A stretch of DNA of 64,000 nt from Symsagittifera roscoffensis. Taxonomy: Eukaryota; Xenacoelomorpha; Acoela; Convolutidae. Shown here one piece after another: positions 9,800 to 22,333 of the stretch. Each line of letters starts with the position of its first letter. Positions within the stretch are counted from its first letter, which is position 1. The position numbers and the translations under genes are program-made. The stretch covers positions 186,001 through 250,000 of the forward strand of contig NC_087069.1 of assembly GCF_963678635.1 (NCBI RefSeq), written 5' to 3'. The notes beneath the pieces are model-generated. The model saw only the letters and a program-made list of their open reading frames with translations, did no database searches and was not told where the DNA came from.

Positions 9800-12058
9800 T
9801 GGCTTACTCGATGATATTGATGATCAACCCGTTAGGTGTGGATTCATAGTCAATTGTAGTGATTCTGAGGCATTTGGTAATTGAGAAAAGTTTGTAAGTT
9901 GACTTTTTGTTACTTCATGTTGTTGTGAATATTATGGCACAGGGATTTCGTTATGCATTTGAGTTGGTTGGTAAAATTGTGTATTGACTGGGTTTTGTGG
10001 TTAAAAATACTATTGTATGATGATGGATTAATTCTAGATTGTCGTATTTGTTCATATCTTGTGTATGGTTTGAAAATATCTGGTTAATCAGTACTCCAAG
10101 AACGAGGTCACAGGTTTGAATAAAATTATTGATGATTTTGATTAAGTTATTCCTCATCATCTGATGGAAAATAATTAGTTTTATAATAGGGAGTTTGATT
10201 TCTAGAAAGGTAGCTATTTGTATAATGTTTATTTTGTTGAAAAATGGGTGGTTTCCACTTTGCTCTTGTGAAGATCGTGGTTGATCATTGAAATTTACTG
10301 AGTTTGAAGTTGGTTGTGGTATATTTTGATTTTTGGATTATGAGTAGTTCGGAGTATTCATACTAGAAGGTTTTGTTATTTTTGATCTAATTTTATAATT
10401 ATAATTACGTTTTGCGAAATTTTTTCTATGTAATGTTTTTTGTTTATGTGATTGTTTTGTAACTGGTCGAATCGTTTCGTAATTCATTTGTGAATACTTT
10501 TGAGTAACAGAGAATTTTACCGTGGATTGTATAAATGTTTATTGTAACAATGGGTTTTTTATTTTTGGAGTTGTAAAATTGGGTTGAATAGGTGAAATGC
10601 TTTGTTGTACTTCTGTTGTTGTTATTGTTTCAATTATTTCTTCTTTTAAGAAATGTGATGAAGTTTGTATATCTTGTTGTGTAAAATTTCTTGTTCCTTT
10701 AAGTTGTCTTGATTTATGAAACCAGAGTTTAAACTATTATGTCCTGCTCTTTCAGGAAAGCATGAATTATAGTTCGAAGGTGTTGCGTCAATTGTAACTG
10801 GATATACTCTAACATAATCTTTGTGATTAGAGATTGTGCTAATTGCTTGGCTTGATATATCTGTAGGTATATTAGGAAACAATTCATGAGACCATTCAGG
10901 GTCCCAAACATAATCTGTTTGTTTCTGCTAATATGGTTTTGTCATCTGTGTTTTGTGGTAAAAAAAATTTTCTTAGCTAGTTCGATAAGATCAATACTAA
11001 AAACGAATTAATCGTTTATAAACCATGCTTAGATATTTTGTAAATTGTGTTTGAAATGTTGTGTTATATCATTACTAGTTAGATTTTCACGGATTGCATT
11101 TAAAAATTTTGAAAATATATTCATTTCTTGTCGTACGGTTGTATGTCGAGATGTTTGATTTGGTGAATCGCGTTGAGGTTCTTTGAATTCTAATATAGAT
11201 AAATAGCTATAGATAAGCGAAAATACATCGTTTGTGAAAATTGAATTTGCTCTTTGTGAGTTTTGATGTTGTAATTTTTTTTTGATGTTGTAAATGTCTT
11301 CTGTAAAAACTTTTGAAAATTCAACATCTACGTCATCAGTTTGAATGAGATAATTGTCATGAAAAGCATTTGGTGAATTGATTTCTTTTGTGTAGTTTCC
11401 ATATTGTGATGTGAGACTACAAATGCTTTTGGGATGATGGTCAGAAAGTTGTCTTTTTGTTTTTACATCGGGAAATTCTTTTGTGCATGATTTATTTCCT
11501 TTTTTAAATAAATTTGCGATTAAATTTTAGCAAAATTGTACCTGTCCTCGAGCTTCAGCTTGTGGATGTATTGAAATAGGAGCGCTGAATCTTCTAGAAT
11601 TTTTTCATGTCGGATCATTTTGTGTTGTATCACTGTTAGCGTGTCATTTCCAATGAGTCCTATTGGTTGATTTCAATTGTACGGACGTTTTGGTTTGTTT
11701 GTCTGTGACATTTTTATTCTACGTTTTCTTTTTAATGATGCTGGTGACGTGGTTTCTGAGTCAGAAAAGTAAATTTGTCCTCAATTTGATGGTTTTTATT
11801 TATTGAGTCTTTTAAATTGTAGATTTCTTGCATTGCGCTTGTTTCTGATTGTGAGACTGCGGTTCCTTGTTTTGAAAATCGTTTCCTAAAAATTTGTTTT
11901 TGTTTGTTAAAAATTTTCTTTCTTAGTGTTTGTCTGTTTAATCTTATGTATCCTATTGTTTGTCTGTGTGGTGTGATTACGATGTCGTATCTTTCGTCGT
12001 TAATTAAACATTTGTGTAATATAAATGTATGTTTGTTTCCTAAATTGTCTCTTGACAT
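9800..12058 (-). pseudogene. Gypsy Gag N-terminal region, decayed ORFs
   Basis: Several short minus-strand frames remain: 10,646-10,882 (PVTIDATPSNYNSCFPERAG), and 11,732-12,058, 108 codons, beginning MSRDNLGNKHTFILHKCLIN and ending in a Gln/His/Lys-rich stretch. I do not recognise a named domain. They lie upstream of the capsid remnant on the same strand, so N-terminal Gag or a pre-gag ORF is likely. Between them the sequence is AT-rich with many stops. Confidence 0.35.
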
Positions 12059-13239
12059 AAGGTTTGGGATGATGAATGCAATTTTGGGGCTAGTGATTTC
12101 TAGTGTCTTAAACTGTTAGTTCGTATGATTTTTTGTGGTTAGCTCAACTTGGGGAGTATTTGTTGGGTTGGAGAGAAAAGCATATATCGATTCGTGATAA
12201 TGATTTTTACTTTCTCGTGAATAATTCAAAGTTAAGATAGACTTACCTAATCTTACTTAGGGGTTGTGATTTGTGATCAGGGGTTGGCGAATAGTAAAGT
12301 GATCCGCAAGGTTCAGGTGTAATTAGAACGCAAGTAGTTTGTTAGATACTATTTTTTGACTTACTAAACTTAAGTGTTTTAGCCTGGGTCACTTAAGAGA
12401 AAGGAGATCAAGTGAAGGATGAGTAATCGAAGTTCTTCACTGTTTATCCTATTTAGAATGGTTAGCTATTTGAAATTTTGTTTGTTAATTCTGGGTCTTT
12501 AATAAGAGTTGGGTAGTGAATCGACGTTTGAGGTCGTTAGACACTAATTAATATGGGAGGGGAGAACAAAATTGTTCCATTTGGTCCAAGAATAAACATT
12601 TACGATCAAAAATTGAGATTTAGTTTAATTTAATTTAAAGATCCAAGGGAAGCCTCGATGATCTATTATTTTAGAATGAAAACAATTTGAGTGAACAAAA
12701 GGATAAGCCTTGATAGTTTATCGATAAAAAGTTAAGGTAAAAAGGTTAAGCTTTTGGTTTTAATGATTGTTAGTTTTTGAGATTTGCTGTTGTTTTTTTG
12801 GTGAAGAAGCTGTGATGAAGAGATTATTTATTTATACTAACATCTTATGCTTTATACTAACTGATTTTTGTACTTTTTATATTCAATAAATACTTTTTTC
12901 AATATGTTTTTTAATTTACAGCTGATTTAAGGAGAACGACTTGTGTTGTTTTTATCGGTCGTTATTGTATAATTATTAGGTTTAGCGCCATGAAAGGTCA
13001 TTGAAGATGTTTCTTCAAGATTTTATGTCAGTAAATGAAAATTTAAATTTGCTGCTGGAAGTATTCTATAAAAATAAAAGTTTGATCTGGTTTTTGTCGA
13101 CGATCATGGAATCGAGATTTCTTCCTAGTCGTACGTCGTCTCTTGTTCGAGGGTTTCTTCCAATACGGGGTAGTTCTCCTTTTGTTCGGAACATTGGATC
13201 TGATCTATTGAGTCGTAGAGACATTTCTGCTAAGTTTTT
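12059..13239. other. AT-rich stretch without recognised gene; possible 5' LTR or leader of the gypsy element
   Basis: It lies upstream (minus strand) of the gag remnant. A minus-strand frame at about 13,075-13,253 reads MSLRLNRSDPMFRTKGELPR without stops for about 60 codons, but I recognise no family and it has no support beyond openness. No LTR partner was found at the left edge. Confidence 0.3.
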
Positions 13240-13557
13240 GTCACGCTATCTTATTTTCGGCCGGATAGATTCGTGCAACTTCTTAGTCTAATACCAATTT
13301 TAATCTTACTCTTATTTCTCCTAGTCTCAATAGATCTAATGTACACCGGTTTGCGCGAGTTAGTTTCAGAATGAGAACAACTGTAATCTAAAGTTGATTC
13401 AATTTGTTCTGGTGTTGAAACTACAAATAGTTTCAACACTTTACAAATAAATAGGCTGTTAGTTTGATGGAGTATGGTTGGTTAGTATTTAATATTTTAT
13501 AGAGATAAAAATTCAAAATAATAACCAATGATAAACACTAGTTTAGATCTGGTTCCA
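13240..13557. repeat. Segmental duplication, copy A, left block
   Basis: About 316 bp nearly identical to 52,469-52,784, starting at TCACGCTATCTTATTTTCGG and ending near AGATCTGGTT. It contains a hairpin at 13,412-13,439. It is separated from the main duplicated block by an A-specific stretch. Confidence 0.9.
13412..13439. repeat. Perfect 12-bp inverted repeat with 4-nt loop
   Basis: GTGTTGAAACTA (13,412-13,423), loop CAAA, then TAGTTTCAACAC (13,428-13,439). In copy B the left arm has one substitution (GTGTTTAAACTA) and the loop is CAA. No Helitron-type CTRR end follows at the expected distance. Confidence 0.75.
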
Positions 13558-14388
13558 CCCATCCGTTGCTTAGAGAGATTTAGTTTTTTGTTCTTTTATA
13601 TTCATCTGCTATTGAGGATGGATGAAGTTCGTTTGTAGGTCGCGAGCATCTTTTCTGTTCCGTTCTTGGAGAAGGAAGCTCCAGATAGCTGGAATCGTGG
13701 ATATCAGTTTATCATTCAACAATGACTGTGACTGCCAACAAAGTCAATTTGATTTCCACGTGGTGTGTTATGATCGTTTATTCTTGTTTGGTATAGAACT
13801 GTATTTCGATCTCGTTTGGAAATTGCGTGACGTTTGAGCCTGGATGCAATGGCTGGTGACTTGGATCTGTACGTATACTTGAACATCGAGATTGCCATTG
13901 TTCTGTTGCAATGGATTTCCTTTTCTGCGATGCCAAGTCGTACTCTAAATCCATTGAGTGTAGTGACTGTAGGCAGCATGTCAGGTGGGTTTTGCAATTC
14001 CGCAGTTGGAGTGTGATTGAGTTGTCAAGTTTCCAGCTGCTCGTCTTTGGGCTGTTTGTAATCTATATACTGCATTATTATTATTTACATATACAAATCT
14101 TTGTTAGTCTTGTTTTTAGCTATGATTTTGAATTAGTTTTTATCGCAAAAGTATTATGATTTAGTTCCGTTATGTTTAAGAGCTACTCAAACTTGAGTAA
14201 CTCTTATCAAAAATAGTGTCGTGGGTGTCACAAAGCGAGGATATAGCACGGTGGGTGAGGCCGACTATAGAGCATGCTCAGCACCTCCTCTTCTGGTGGG
14301 TTAGGCCAGAAGTGAGGGTATGTTTTCGTATTCTCTTTTTGGAGGGTCCTGTGTTAGTTCAACCTTTCATGCCATTTTTCAGCCGCAC
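13558..14388. other. Copy-A-specific 0.83-kb stretch
   Basis: Copy B has only about 100 unrelated bases (52,785-52,884) at this position. No coding family is recognised in the short ORFs here. A near-perfect 13-bp inverted repeat with a 2-nt loop lies at 14,178-14,205. It is either an insertion in A or a deletion in B. Confidence 0.6.
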
Positions 14389-17321
14389 GTACATTAGCTG
14401 CCTCCAATTCGTTTCGTCCTTTTTTTAAATATTGTATCTGAGGTATTGTATCGTAATTTTAAGGTTTTTGTACGAGAGCAACGTGCAGGTGTTTTAGAAT
14501 CCGCCTCCCCTGCTTGTTGGGTAAATGATGATTTCAAATTTGACTTCAAGTAATTCATCGTTTGAATTGGACGCGATTATTTTTTATTTCCTCTTTTTGA
14601 TTTCTAACATTTTGATTTCGAGTACTGATTATAGTTACATATGTCCAGACAATGTCTTGCTGACCATCGTACGTTTCAATGTTCAAACTTATTCTAACAA
14701 ATACGGTTTTAACTATTTCAACTTCAACTTTTTCTTATTCTTTTGACAAAAAGAGTATAGTTAGATTAGTCAGCTATAGTACGGGAAAAATCTCCAAATT
14801 GGATTAAGTTTTAGAAATCTCTACAAATGTAATCAGTTCCAGCTAATCTTGTCTTTGAGCTTTTTTTGTTTGGGTCAGATCATTCGAGATTTGAAAAAAA
14901 TCACAACCACTCAATTCCCTCTACTGAAATTTTCAGATTTACTCTCCTCATGAAAAGCTGAAAAGTATCATTCCTTTGCATTCAATACAGCAGAGAATTT
15001 TAGTTCCCAGTGAGAATATGGATTGGAGGGGCTTCGCGGCTGTGTTGGGTATTGAAGGAAAAGGGGGTTTTTGGCTGGGGGTTATTTGACAAAGTAAGGA
15101 GGAATTTCGTGAATGTCATCTGACTGCTCAAGGCATTCTCGATTGATTAGCGGATCTCATTAAAGTTACAATTCACACTTTCTACACGCTCCAACAATAT
15201 ACCCCTCAATATCTCTTTATACCCATAAAAACTATCAAATACTATCTAATACACATACATCATAAGAGACAAAAATGAATAGGAAGACAATTTTTATTCC
15301 ATTGAGGCATTTAAGGAAGCGGACTTCAGGCAAAATTAAACGAGCGAATCCCAGGATATAGTTTTAAATAACTTATCACTGCCGGTTAATTTTTTTCTTC
15401 AGAAAACTGGGATCATTTTAACGTATATCATCAATCCTTTTAAAATAATAAGACTGCTCGTTTAAGGATGATTGCTCCGACTGTTGTTTGAAGTGTCTAA
15501 AAAAATTTTTTCATTTTTAGTGCTAAGGATTTTTGTAAAGAGCTTTTAAGCACAATTTTTTGATAATTAATTCCACACGCGCAATGGCGACATAAAATAA
15601 GGATTGTGAAAATCTTGTCTGAACATTTGTAAGTTTATAATTAGTTTAAAATTACGGGTTATACTGAAACCTGGATTAGTTTTCTGCAGACATTTTTATA
15701 CTAACAAAACTACTTCTTCTTCTTCTTCGAATTCCAAAAAAATGAAAACATTTGATTATTTGCACAACGACAGCGTTTTATTTCTATTTCCATAATCTTT
15801 TTTTTTTAATTTCATCCAATATACAAATATTTTTTTCTTAAATTTTATGGGCAGAACCGAGTGAATGAAAAGTTTCAAAAAATACGATACATTGAGCATT
15901 CGAAACAATGTCTTGAGTGTTTTTGGGGGTTATTTTTCCATCACGTTTCAAAAGGCCGGAAGCAAAAATAATTGTTCATTTTATCAGATAACTTGATTCC
16001 ATGTGTTCATTTAAACGTGTATTCAGGCCCGCGATATTCAATCAGATTAGATGAAAATTAAATTGCTCTAATTAAGGCACTTTGGCCTACGGCTCATTTG
16101 GAAGAATCAAACAAATTGCCGCTTTGTGCTTGCTAATTTATCCCCAACTTCACAACGTTTGTTTCTTCCCCCAGCTGAAAAAAGAGGAACCGAAACGAAA
16201 GTTGATAATTGGAGGAAAAATAAGAAGAATCAACTGACAGAAACTGAGAGGGAGATGGGATGAACATCAGAGTTATTCCATTCACAAATTGAGATCAATT
16301 CTGATTGGCTGCTTCAAATATTTTTAAAACAGATCATCTCTATTCCCCAAATAAGGAAATAATTGGTTATCTGTGCAAAAAAAAAACTCAATAAAAATGT
16401 GAAATAATATCTTGTACTGATTGAATAAACACTGAAACTTAACAGATGAAAAAGCATTCAGAAGCACTCAGAAACAGAGCCGAATCTAGGATTTTATCGA
16501 GGGGGAGGAGCTGATTTTCAAGGTTTTGAGGACCTTTTGCGTTTTAGGCCGACAAAATTGATTTTCCGAGCTCTCCCAGAACATTTGAAGGACCCTAGGA
16601 TCTACTTAACAATCTCTCCTCCCCCTATGGTATGTACTATAGACACTCCACCATATAAAACAATACATATGCGAAGAACGGAATGCGAGAAAACAAAAAT
16701 CAGCCAATCAGATTTCAGTAATCTAAAACTTGGACAGAAAAGTGAAAATCTGCAAGAAAATAAACATTTCCAGGGATTTAATGTTGATATTGGCCAAATA
16801 TAGAAAATGTCAGATTTTTCAATTTGTCACTGACCGCCGCCTGATTGGAACAATTATTATATTGCAAGGGTTTTGTTATGAATGATGCAAAATATTGCTT
16901 CATTGAATTCATTTTATTTGAATGGCAATTGATTCTTTTCAAAAAAAGATTTCCGCTAATTTTGTTTTCGGTCCTTCGCCCACGAGTTTTTCGTCCATTC
17001 AGCCCACGAAAAGAGACTCCGTAAATCAGAACTAGAGCTTTTATTGAGAATTCAAATTTTGCAGCATTCTGATTGGTCGAAAACTCGACTTACCTAATCT
17101 ACCTAATAATCCCCTTTCTCGAAAAACTTAAGGCTATTAAGTAGATCCAGACGCTACCTTGACAAAAATCGTTGCTCCTAAGCAAACATTTCGTGACCAA
17201 ACTGTGTATTCTGAGAATTGCAAGTGGTTTCCGCAACAAGCATGGTCTCTTTGTTCTTCTGTTCTTCTTTTATTCTTTCGCTTTCTATGATCATTCCGAC
17301 AAAATTTCAACACGTATAAAG

Positions 17322-17395
17322 TCTTGTCTCTGGTTTGCAGAGGCCTAAACACACCAAATTGTCCGCCTAGACTGGACAATTTGGCCTCGTATTGA
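17322..17395. repeat. 75-bp dispersed motif, copy 1 of 3 (with hairpin)
   Basis: Begins CTTGTCTCTGGTTTGCAG and ends GGCCTCGTATTG. Related copies lie at 20,259-20,335 and 21,124-21,197, and at the matching places in copy B. This copy contains a perfect 11-bp inverted repeat, CCAAATTGTCC (17,354-17,364) and GGACAATTTGG (17,374-17,384). Confidence 0.75.
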
Positions 17396-20258
17396 ATTTT
17401 GAAAAAAAACGGTCAAATTTGCCTTTTTTGGGCATTTTTTGAAAGCTTTGAAGAGAAAACCGCGTTGTTTCGGTGCGCGCTCCGCTTACAAAAGAATACA
17501 TAAAAAAAACTTTTAAAATAAACTTCATAAAATTTATTTTTTTGAACGTGATAAAATATTACGAAAGGGGAATGACTAAATTGGATTTGAATTGTCAATC
17601 TCAAAAAAATTCAAATTTTATCAATTATAAATAATTGATAATTGAAAATGGGTTATAATCTCAAAAATTTTATGTCAGTATAATCCATTTAAAGAATATA
17701 ACAATTGATCATAATGAATTTTTTTAAAGTTTTTGTTGAAAAATTGTATTGTTTTTTTTCAAAATTGTTTTATATCTTGTTTTGTGCAGTTGTTACAGAA
17801 ATTTTCATAAAACTTTCGAAAACTTTCATAAACTTTCATTTTTCACATAAACTTTTACATTTTCTGTCAATTTGGCAGTTGAACTTTTTTTTCAATTGTT
17901 TTTTGACCATCGTCAGGGTAAAAAAAATCGTCATTCGCCCACTATACTATCATCACTCTCCCAATTCCCTTCACGTACAAATAAGGGTTGATGTAAATGG
18001 TTCAATGGTTGAGCGCGGGCAGGGGGTGCTTAATGGTACGGTTGAAAGAAGTATTGGTTGAACGGGGCGGCAGATGGGTTGTGATCTAACGTAAAGTGAA
18101 CCACCTCTTCTAAACTTTCAAACCCCCTCCCCCAAGCTCCCCCTCCTCCATTTCCCCCTCCCGAGTTCAGTGTTGGTGGGAGGGGGTTAAAAAATAGGGG
18201 TTAAAATGAGGCGGTAGTCGCTCTCCCCAGTAATTGGTGCAAAACTGGGGGTAATGGTAAGCAGCTTGGGGGGCGGGGGGTTTAAACCGAATTGCAACAA
18301 GAAACAAAACAGACCGAAAAAAAACATGACTTTGCAAAGTGATTACGTTTTTTTTTACTTCAAGTTTTAAAAAAAAAAAAAAATAGGTTTAAACTTATCT
18401 TTGATTCCTTTTAGTTTGCAGAAAAAGTGCAACAAGCTCAATAACCTCTTTTCTCCAGAAAATATTAGATCATAATGAAAAATGTGGAGAAGGATTATAA
18501 AAGGAAGATGAATTAATTAATGGATTATTTTAAAGGTTTATTTATAATAAAATAAATTGATTTTATTCCTTTAAAATTGGATTTAAGTTTTACAACTGGC
18601 ATCTATAATCGAATACTTTATCAAAGGTTTTGTCACGTTATTTGTTGTTGAAACTCCAATGCGAGTACAACGGATATATGGCTGCAACTGTGCTCGAATT
18701 AAAATGACGATGCGAAATTGAAAACCACTCGATCATTGTCAAATAATTCTTTCAAGGCGAGGTATCGCTTAAAAAGGTATTCACCCCCTCACACACAAAC
18801 ACATACAAATTTCGAAGGACATTTCGACAATCTTTGATTTGTTTCGTATTCATGACAAATACTTGTTTCATCAATGTCTGAGGTCCTTGTTTTTAGGCTA
18901 AAGAATAAATTAGATAAGCCATTTTTCACCTATCCGCGTAAGTTCTTCCCTTTTCGGAATCTATGTTTCAATTAATTAGAAAAAAATTTCACGATAATGT
19001 CTTAGTAGACTCGCCATCTCAAGTTTTGTTTTAAAACACACACAGGAAACAAAGTTTTTTGTATATGACCGAGAAATTTCAACTGGATAAAGTTCAGCGG
19101 CTTAAAATTGTGGCAGTTTGCTAATATGAAAATTTGATCGCAACCGTCTGATCATAAAACAGAAACATCGACCCGGGAAAAAATTTGAGTGATGGAAGTT
19201 TGAGTAATACATTTTGAAAAAAGTTTGAGTGATAAAATTCCACCATATGGCCATAATGTTTAATTATGGAACAAAACTAACCGTGCCGAGGTTCTGATTT
19301 TTGCTTCGACCGGCGCGACTAAAAACTTTTATCTTTCAACCAAGTTCGAACAAAGCAAATAAGTGTGGACCAAGCTTGACCATGCGAGTTTCAGTTACAC
19401 CATTGCGACCGCATGTATTTTTGAAATTTTTACGCGGAAGTTGTTGAAAGAGCTATTTAAAAAAAGCGAACTGAAAGAGCCCAATCTTTAGCAAATTGGG
19501 CTCAAATTTTAGTCTGTCTTTTTAGTTGAACGAGTTTAATTCTTGAGAACTTAGTTGGAGATGAGAAAATCAAATTCGACGAACTAAGTAAAATAAATTC
19601 TAATGTTTTGTATGCTGGGCTGAGATATAAAAAGACAAAAATTCTGGTAGTAAAAAAACTAGATTTTTTAAGTTGGTCGTCATTACAAAAATTGTTTGGC
19701 GTGTGACTAATTATAAGGGCAAACTGCATGATATGTGAATTGTTATTTGATTCTGCAAATGTCAAAAACAGATTTTTATCTAGTTATATTTGATCTTATT
19801 TGCTGTTACAATTTGCTGAACAATTAGCTAACACGATTTTTTGTTGCTCAAAATTGATACAAAAAGCAGGCAAATTTTCGGAATCCGCAACAATAGTTGC
19901 AAAATCCGCAAAAAAGCAGAATTTGGAAGAAATAGTGGAATCAACAAACAAATAAAAAAGCCTTGAGTTCTAAAATTGCACTATCGCGGAACCCACAAGT
20001 GTAAGCGAAATTCAAAAATCGTATGTCTAACCCACAAAAAGTCAGCGAAACCTGCTTGCATTTGTGGGATCCGCCTAAATTTTGCTGAATGCGCTTACAT
20101 TTTCTAAACCTGGAATAATTAGCTAAATCCGCTCCTAGCCGAATGAATCTGCGACAAAACTAAATTGCCGGAAAAACTAACGGTCCACGTATTAGAGCGC
20201 CGAAGCCACAGAAGTACGGTAAAATTGAACCACTTAAGCTTTGGAACAAGTTTTTTAA

Positions 20259-20335
20259 CTTGTCTCTGGTTTCCAGTGACCTACAGACACAAAAATGTGC
20301 GCCTATTCAGTGAACAATTTGACCTTATTTGACAG
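20259..20335. repeat. 75-bp dispersed motif, copy 2 of 3
   Basis: CTTGTCTCTGGTTTCCAG, then CTACAGACAC, then GTGCGCCTATTCAGTGAACA, then a TTGACCTTATTTG-like end. It follows the same order of blocks as copy 1, but the internal hairpin is not preserved. Confidence 0.7.
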
Positions 20336-20857
20336 TAAACAGGGTTTTGTTCATTTACAAGAATGAATTTTTATTTTGAAGTTAAGAATAAAAAGTCCGA
20401 CTATTGGAAGCATTTTCCCATAATTACGTTTCAACAACATAAATATTTTCATTTAAAATGTTCAGGAAAAAATTCAGCAACCGCTGTTTTTAAAGAGAAC
20501 TAATTAGTTTTTCCTCATCTCCATTCAAGTTGGGATTTTATGCAACATTCCATAGGAGGAAACAATTTGTTTCTTTTTGATTTTACCCAACTGAAGCTAC
20601 ACACGGAAAAATCGATGGGTAAAAATCAGCAATAATTAAATAATTTTTTAATCGATGTAAAACTTGTAAAAAGTATTAAATTATTAAAATGAAAATTTCT
20701 TGAGACACTCATTTGACCCGGTCACTCATTCACCTTGGTCACTTTTGACCGATCGCGTTTTTGTTCCATTTCCCGCCACATAACGAGGACAAAATGGGTA
20801 TTTTGTGTTATGTAAGCTGACTTTGCAATAGTCCAAAAACAGTATTGTCGCCGAATC

Positions 20858-20952
20858 TGTAACATTGCTTTCTTTGATATTTTTGCTGTTCTGGATTCCA
20901 CGTTGTAACATTGCTAGCTTTCTTTGATATTTTTGCTTTTCTGAATTCCACG
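20858..20952. repeat. 46-bp tandem duplication private to copy A
   Basis: TGTAACATTGCT...TTCTTTGATATTTTTGCT...GATTCCACG occurs twice in a row (20,858-20,903 and 20,904-20,952). Copy B has a single version at about 59,143-59,192. Confidence 0.8.
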
Positions 20953-21123
20953 CACAAAACAGTTAAAAGAATATATTGCTAAACGTTGCTCCAAAACAGG
21001 TAAATATACAGAATCTGCGACGAAATTAATGTGCCGACAACATATGCGTTCCATGTAAATGAGCGCGGAATCCATGAAAAAGTTGTAAGTGTAATCAATT
21101 TACGTTTCGTAACAATTTTATAG

Positions 21124-21197
21124 ACTTGTCTTTTGATTACAGTGATCGACAGACACTAAATTGAGCGTCTTTCCAGCGCACAGTTTGGCCTCGTAAT
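21124..21197. repeat. 75-bp dispersed motif, copy 3 of 3
   Basis: ACTTGTCTTTTGATTACAGT, then CGACAGACACTAAATTGAGC, then a CACAGTTTGGCCTCGTAATG end. It is the most divergent copy but keeps the order of the blocks. Confidence 0.65.
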
Positions 21198-22015
21198 GCA
21201 TATTCAACACGAGACAATCATTAACCCCAACCCTCCTCGACAGTTTCATCCTTACATAAAAACATAACTTACCCGTAACAATGTTTACCCATCACGCATT
21301 CAGCTAAAATGACCCATAGATTAACTGTAGTTTTCGAAAGTTTGAAAAATGAAGATGAGCGGTGATAGAGTCAAAAAGGGCTATCATGATTGCAAAAAGC
21401 CAAGAAATGCCCCGGGTCCGCGTCCATGCTTGAAAAAAGTTTATCAAGCAAGATCATATGACTAAATAGCTTATGATTCAATTTCATGTAATCATTGTAT
21501 GCAAAAAAAGACTTTGTATCAAACAGTTTTTAGCTATAGAAATTATATGATAAGCACTTTTCAAAGGGATTATAATCTTTCTACGTAAAAAAAAATAATT
21601 TCTAAAATTCAGTGTGAAAAAAATATATTTTCAATTGCAAGATTACTTGAACGCTCAAACAAACGGTTTGCAAAAGGAAGACTCGTGGGGAAAGAGTGAA
21701 GAAGGGGGTGATGAATGGGTGGGAGTGTGTAGGTAGCGTTAGAGGGAATAGTTTGAAGGGTGTGTGTAAACGAAGTTGTTGGAAAGGGTTCGTTTGGCGT
21801 GAAAGTAAGCGCTGAATGTCAAACATTGAGAGGGGGAGGGCGGTGAGTGCTGTACACAGGGATGAACACATTTGTTCTGGTTCTAGAATTGCAGACCGCC
21901 GCGAAGAAGAAAAACGCTTAACATTTGCAAAACAATCGATTTTCATGATGTTTATGAGCAAAATATAATCGTAAATATTACAACCAAAAATGGGTTATAA
22001 TCGATTATAATGGAT

Positions 22016-22333
22016 GTGCGCTCAATCTCCGTTATTTGGTAAAACTATGAAGTCGAATGCTTTGAATTATAAAGAGTATTTATCGGCAAAGACTCTCAGA
22101 AAAATCAATATTTTATCATAATTTTGGTCAAGCATAACATCATATAACTTCAATTCTGAACTGTCCGTTTTTGGTACAAAACGGCGCAAGCTAGCCACAA
22201 GAACCGGTCGGTAATGTCCTTGAGACAAATTGCTCTTTTTTAGCGGTCAGCCTTAATCAAGGTTGAACCAAATTAGAATCAACAAAACAGTTAAAATAGG
22301 ATATAACCCCCTTTTTTAGTATATTAATACATG
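22016..22333. other. Short unique stretch between segmental copy A and the tRNA-like sequence
   Basis: No ORF or RNA recognised. It is the only sequence besides the tRNA-like element that could hold a 3' LTR for the BEL/Pao element, but nothing similar was found at 29.2-30.95 kb. Confidence 0.4.

Larger units (their letters stand above)
547..12058 (-). mobile_element. Degenerate Ty3/gypsy-like LTR retrotransposon, interrupted and internally duplicated
   Basis: Read on the minus strand, the order gag, protease, RT, RNase H, integrase, GPY/F module is recognisable from high to low coordinates, which is the Ty3/gypsy order. Gag-like ORFs lie at 8.2-12.06 kb, a protease-like GAESN stretch near 5.42 kb, YLDD of RT at 4,003-4,014, the RT/RNase H junction at 3,474-3,734, the integrase zinc module and first catalytic Asp at 1.07-1.4 kb, and GPY at 976-984. 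Every domain is broken by stops and frameshifts. A plus-strand LINE-like sequence splits gag from protease. I compared 1-546 with 12,060-13,240 by eye and found no LTR pair, so the 3' LTR may lie beyond the left edge. The element is certainly inactive. Confidence 0.8.
14389..22015. repeat. Large segmental duplication, copy A, main block
   Basis: 7.6 kb matching 52,885-60,234 in the same orientation and order, with a few per cent differences spread evenly by eye. It starts at GTACATT and ends at ATAATCGATTATAATGGAT. It holds no convincing gene: ORFs such as 16,537-16,803 recur in copy B because the DNA is conserved and look like no known family. Copy A has extra sequence at 17,908-18,133 (226 bp, against 20 unrelated bp in B) and a 46-bp tandem duplication at 20,858-20,952. 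G-rich tracts occur at about 18,150-18,290. Confidence 0.92.

Noticed and set aside
1-13000. LTR pair for the left gypsy element
   Set aside because: No shared blocks were found between 1-546 and 12,060-13,240 by eye; a computed self-comparison would be needed.
13412-13465. Helitron 3' end from the 12-bp hairpin
   Set aside because: No CTRR terminus follows within the expected 10-12 nt, and no 5' TC end or Rep/helicase sequence was found.
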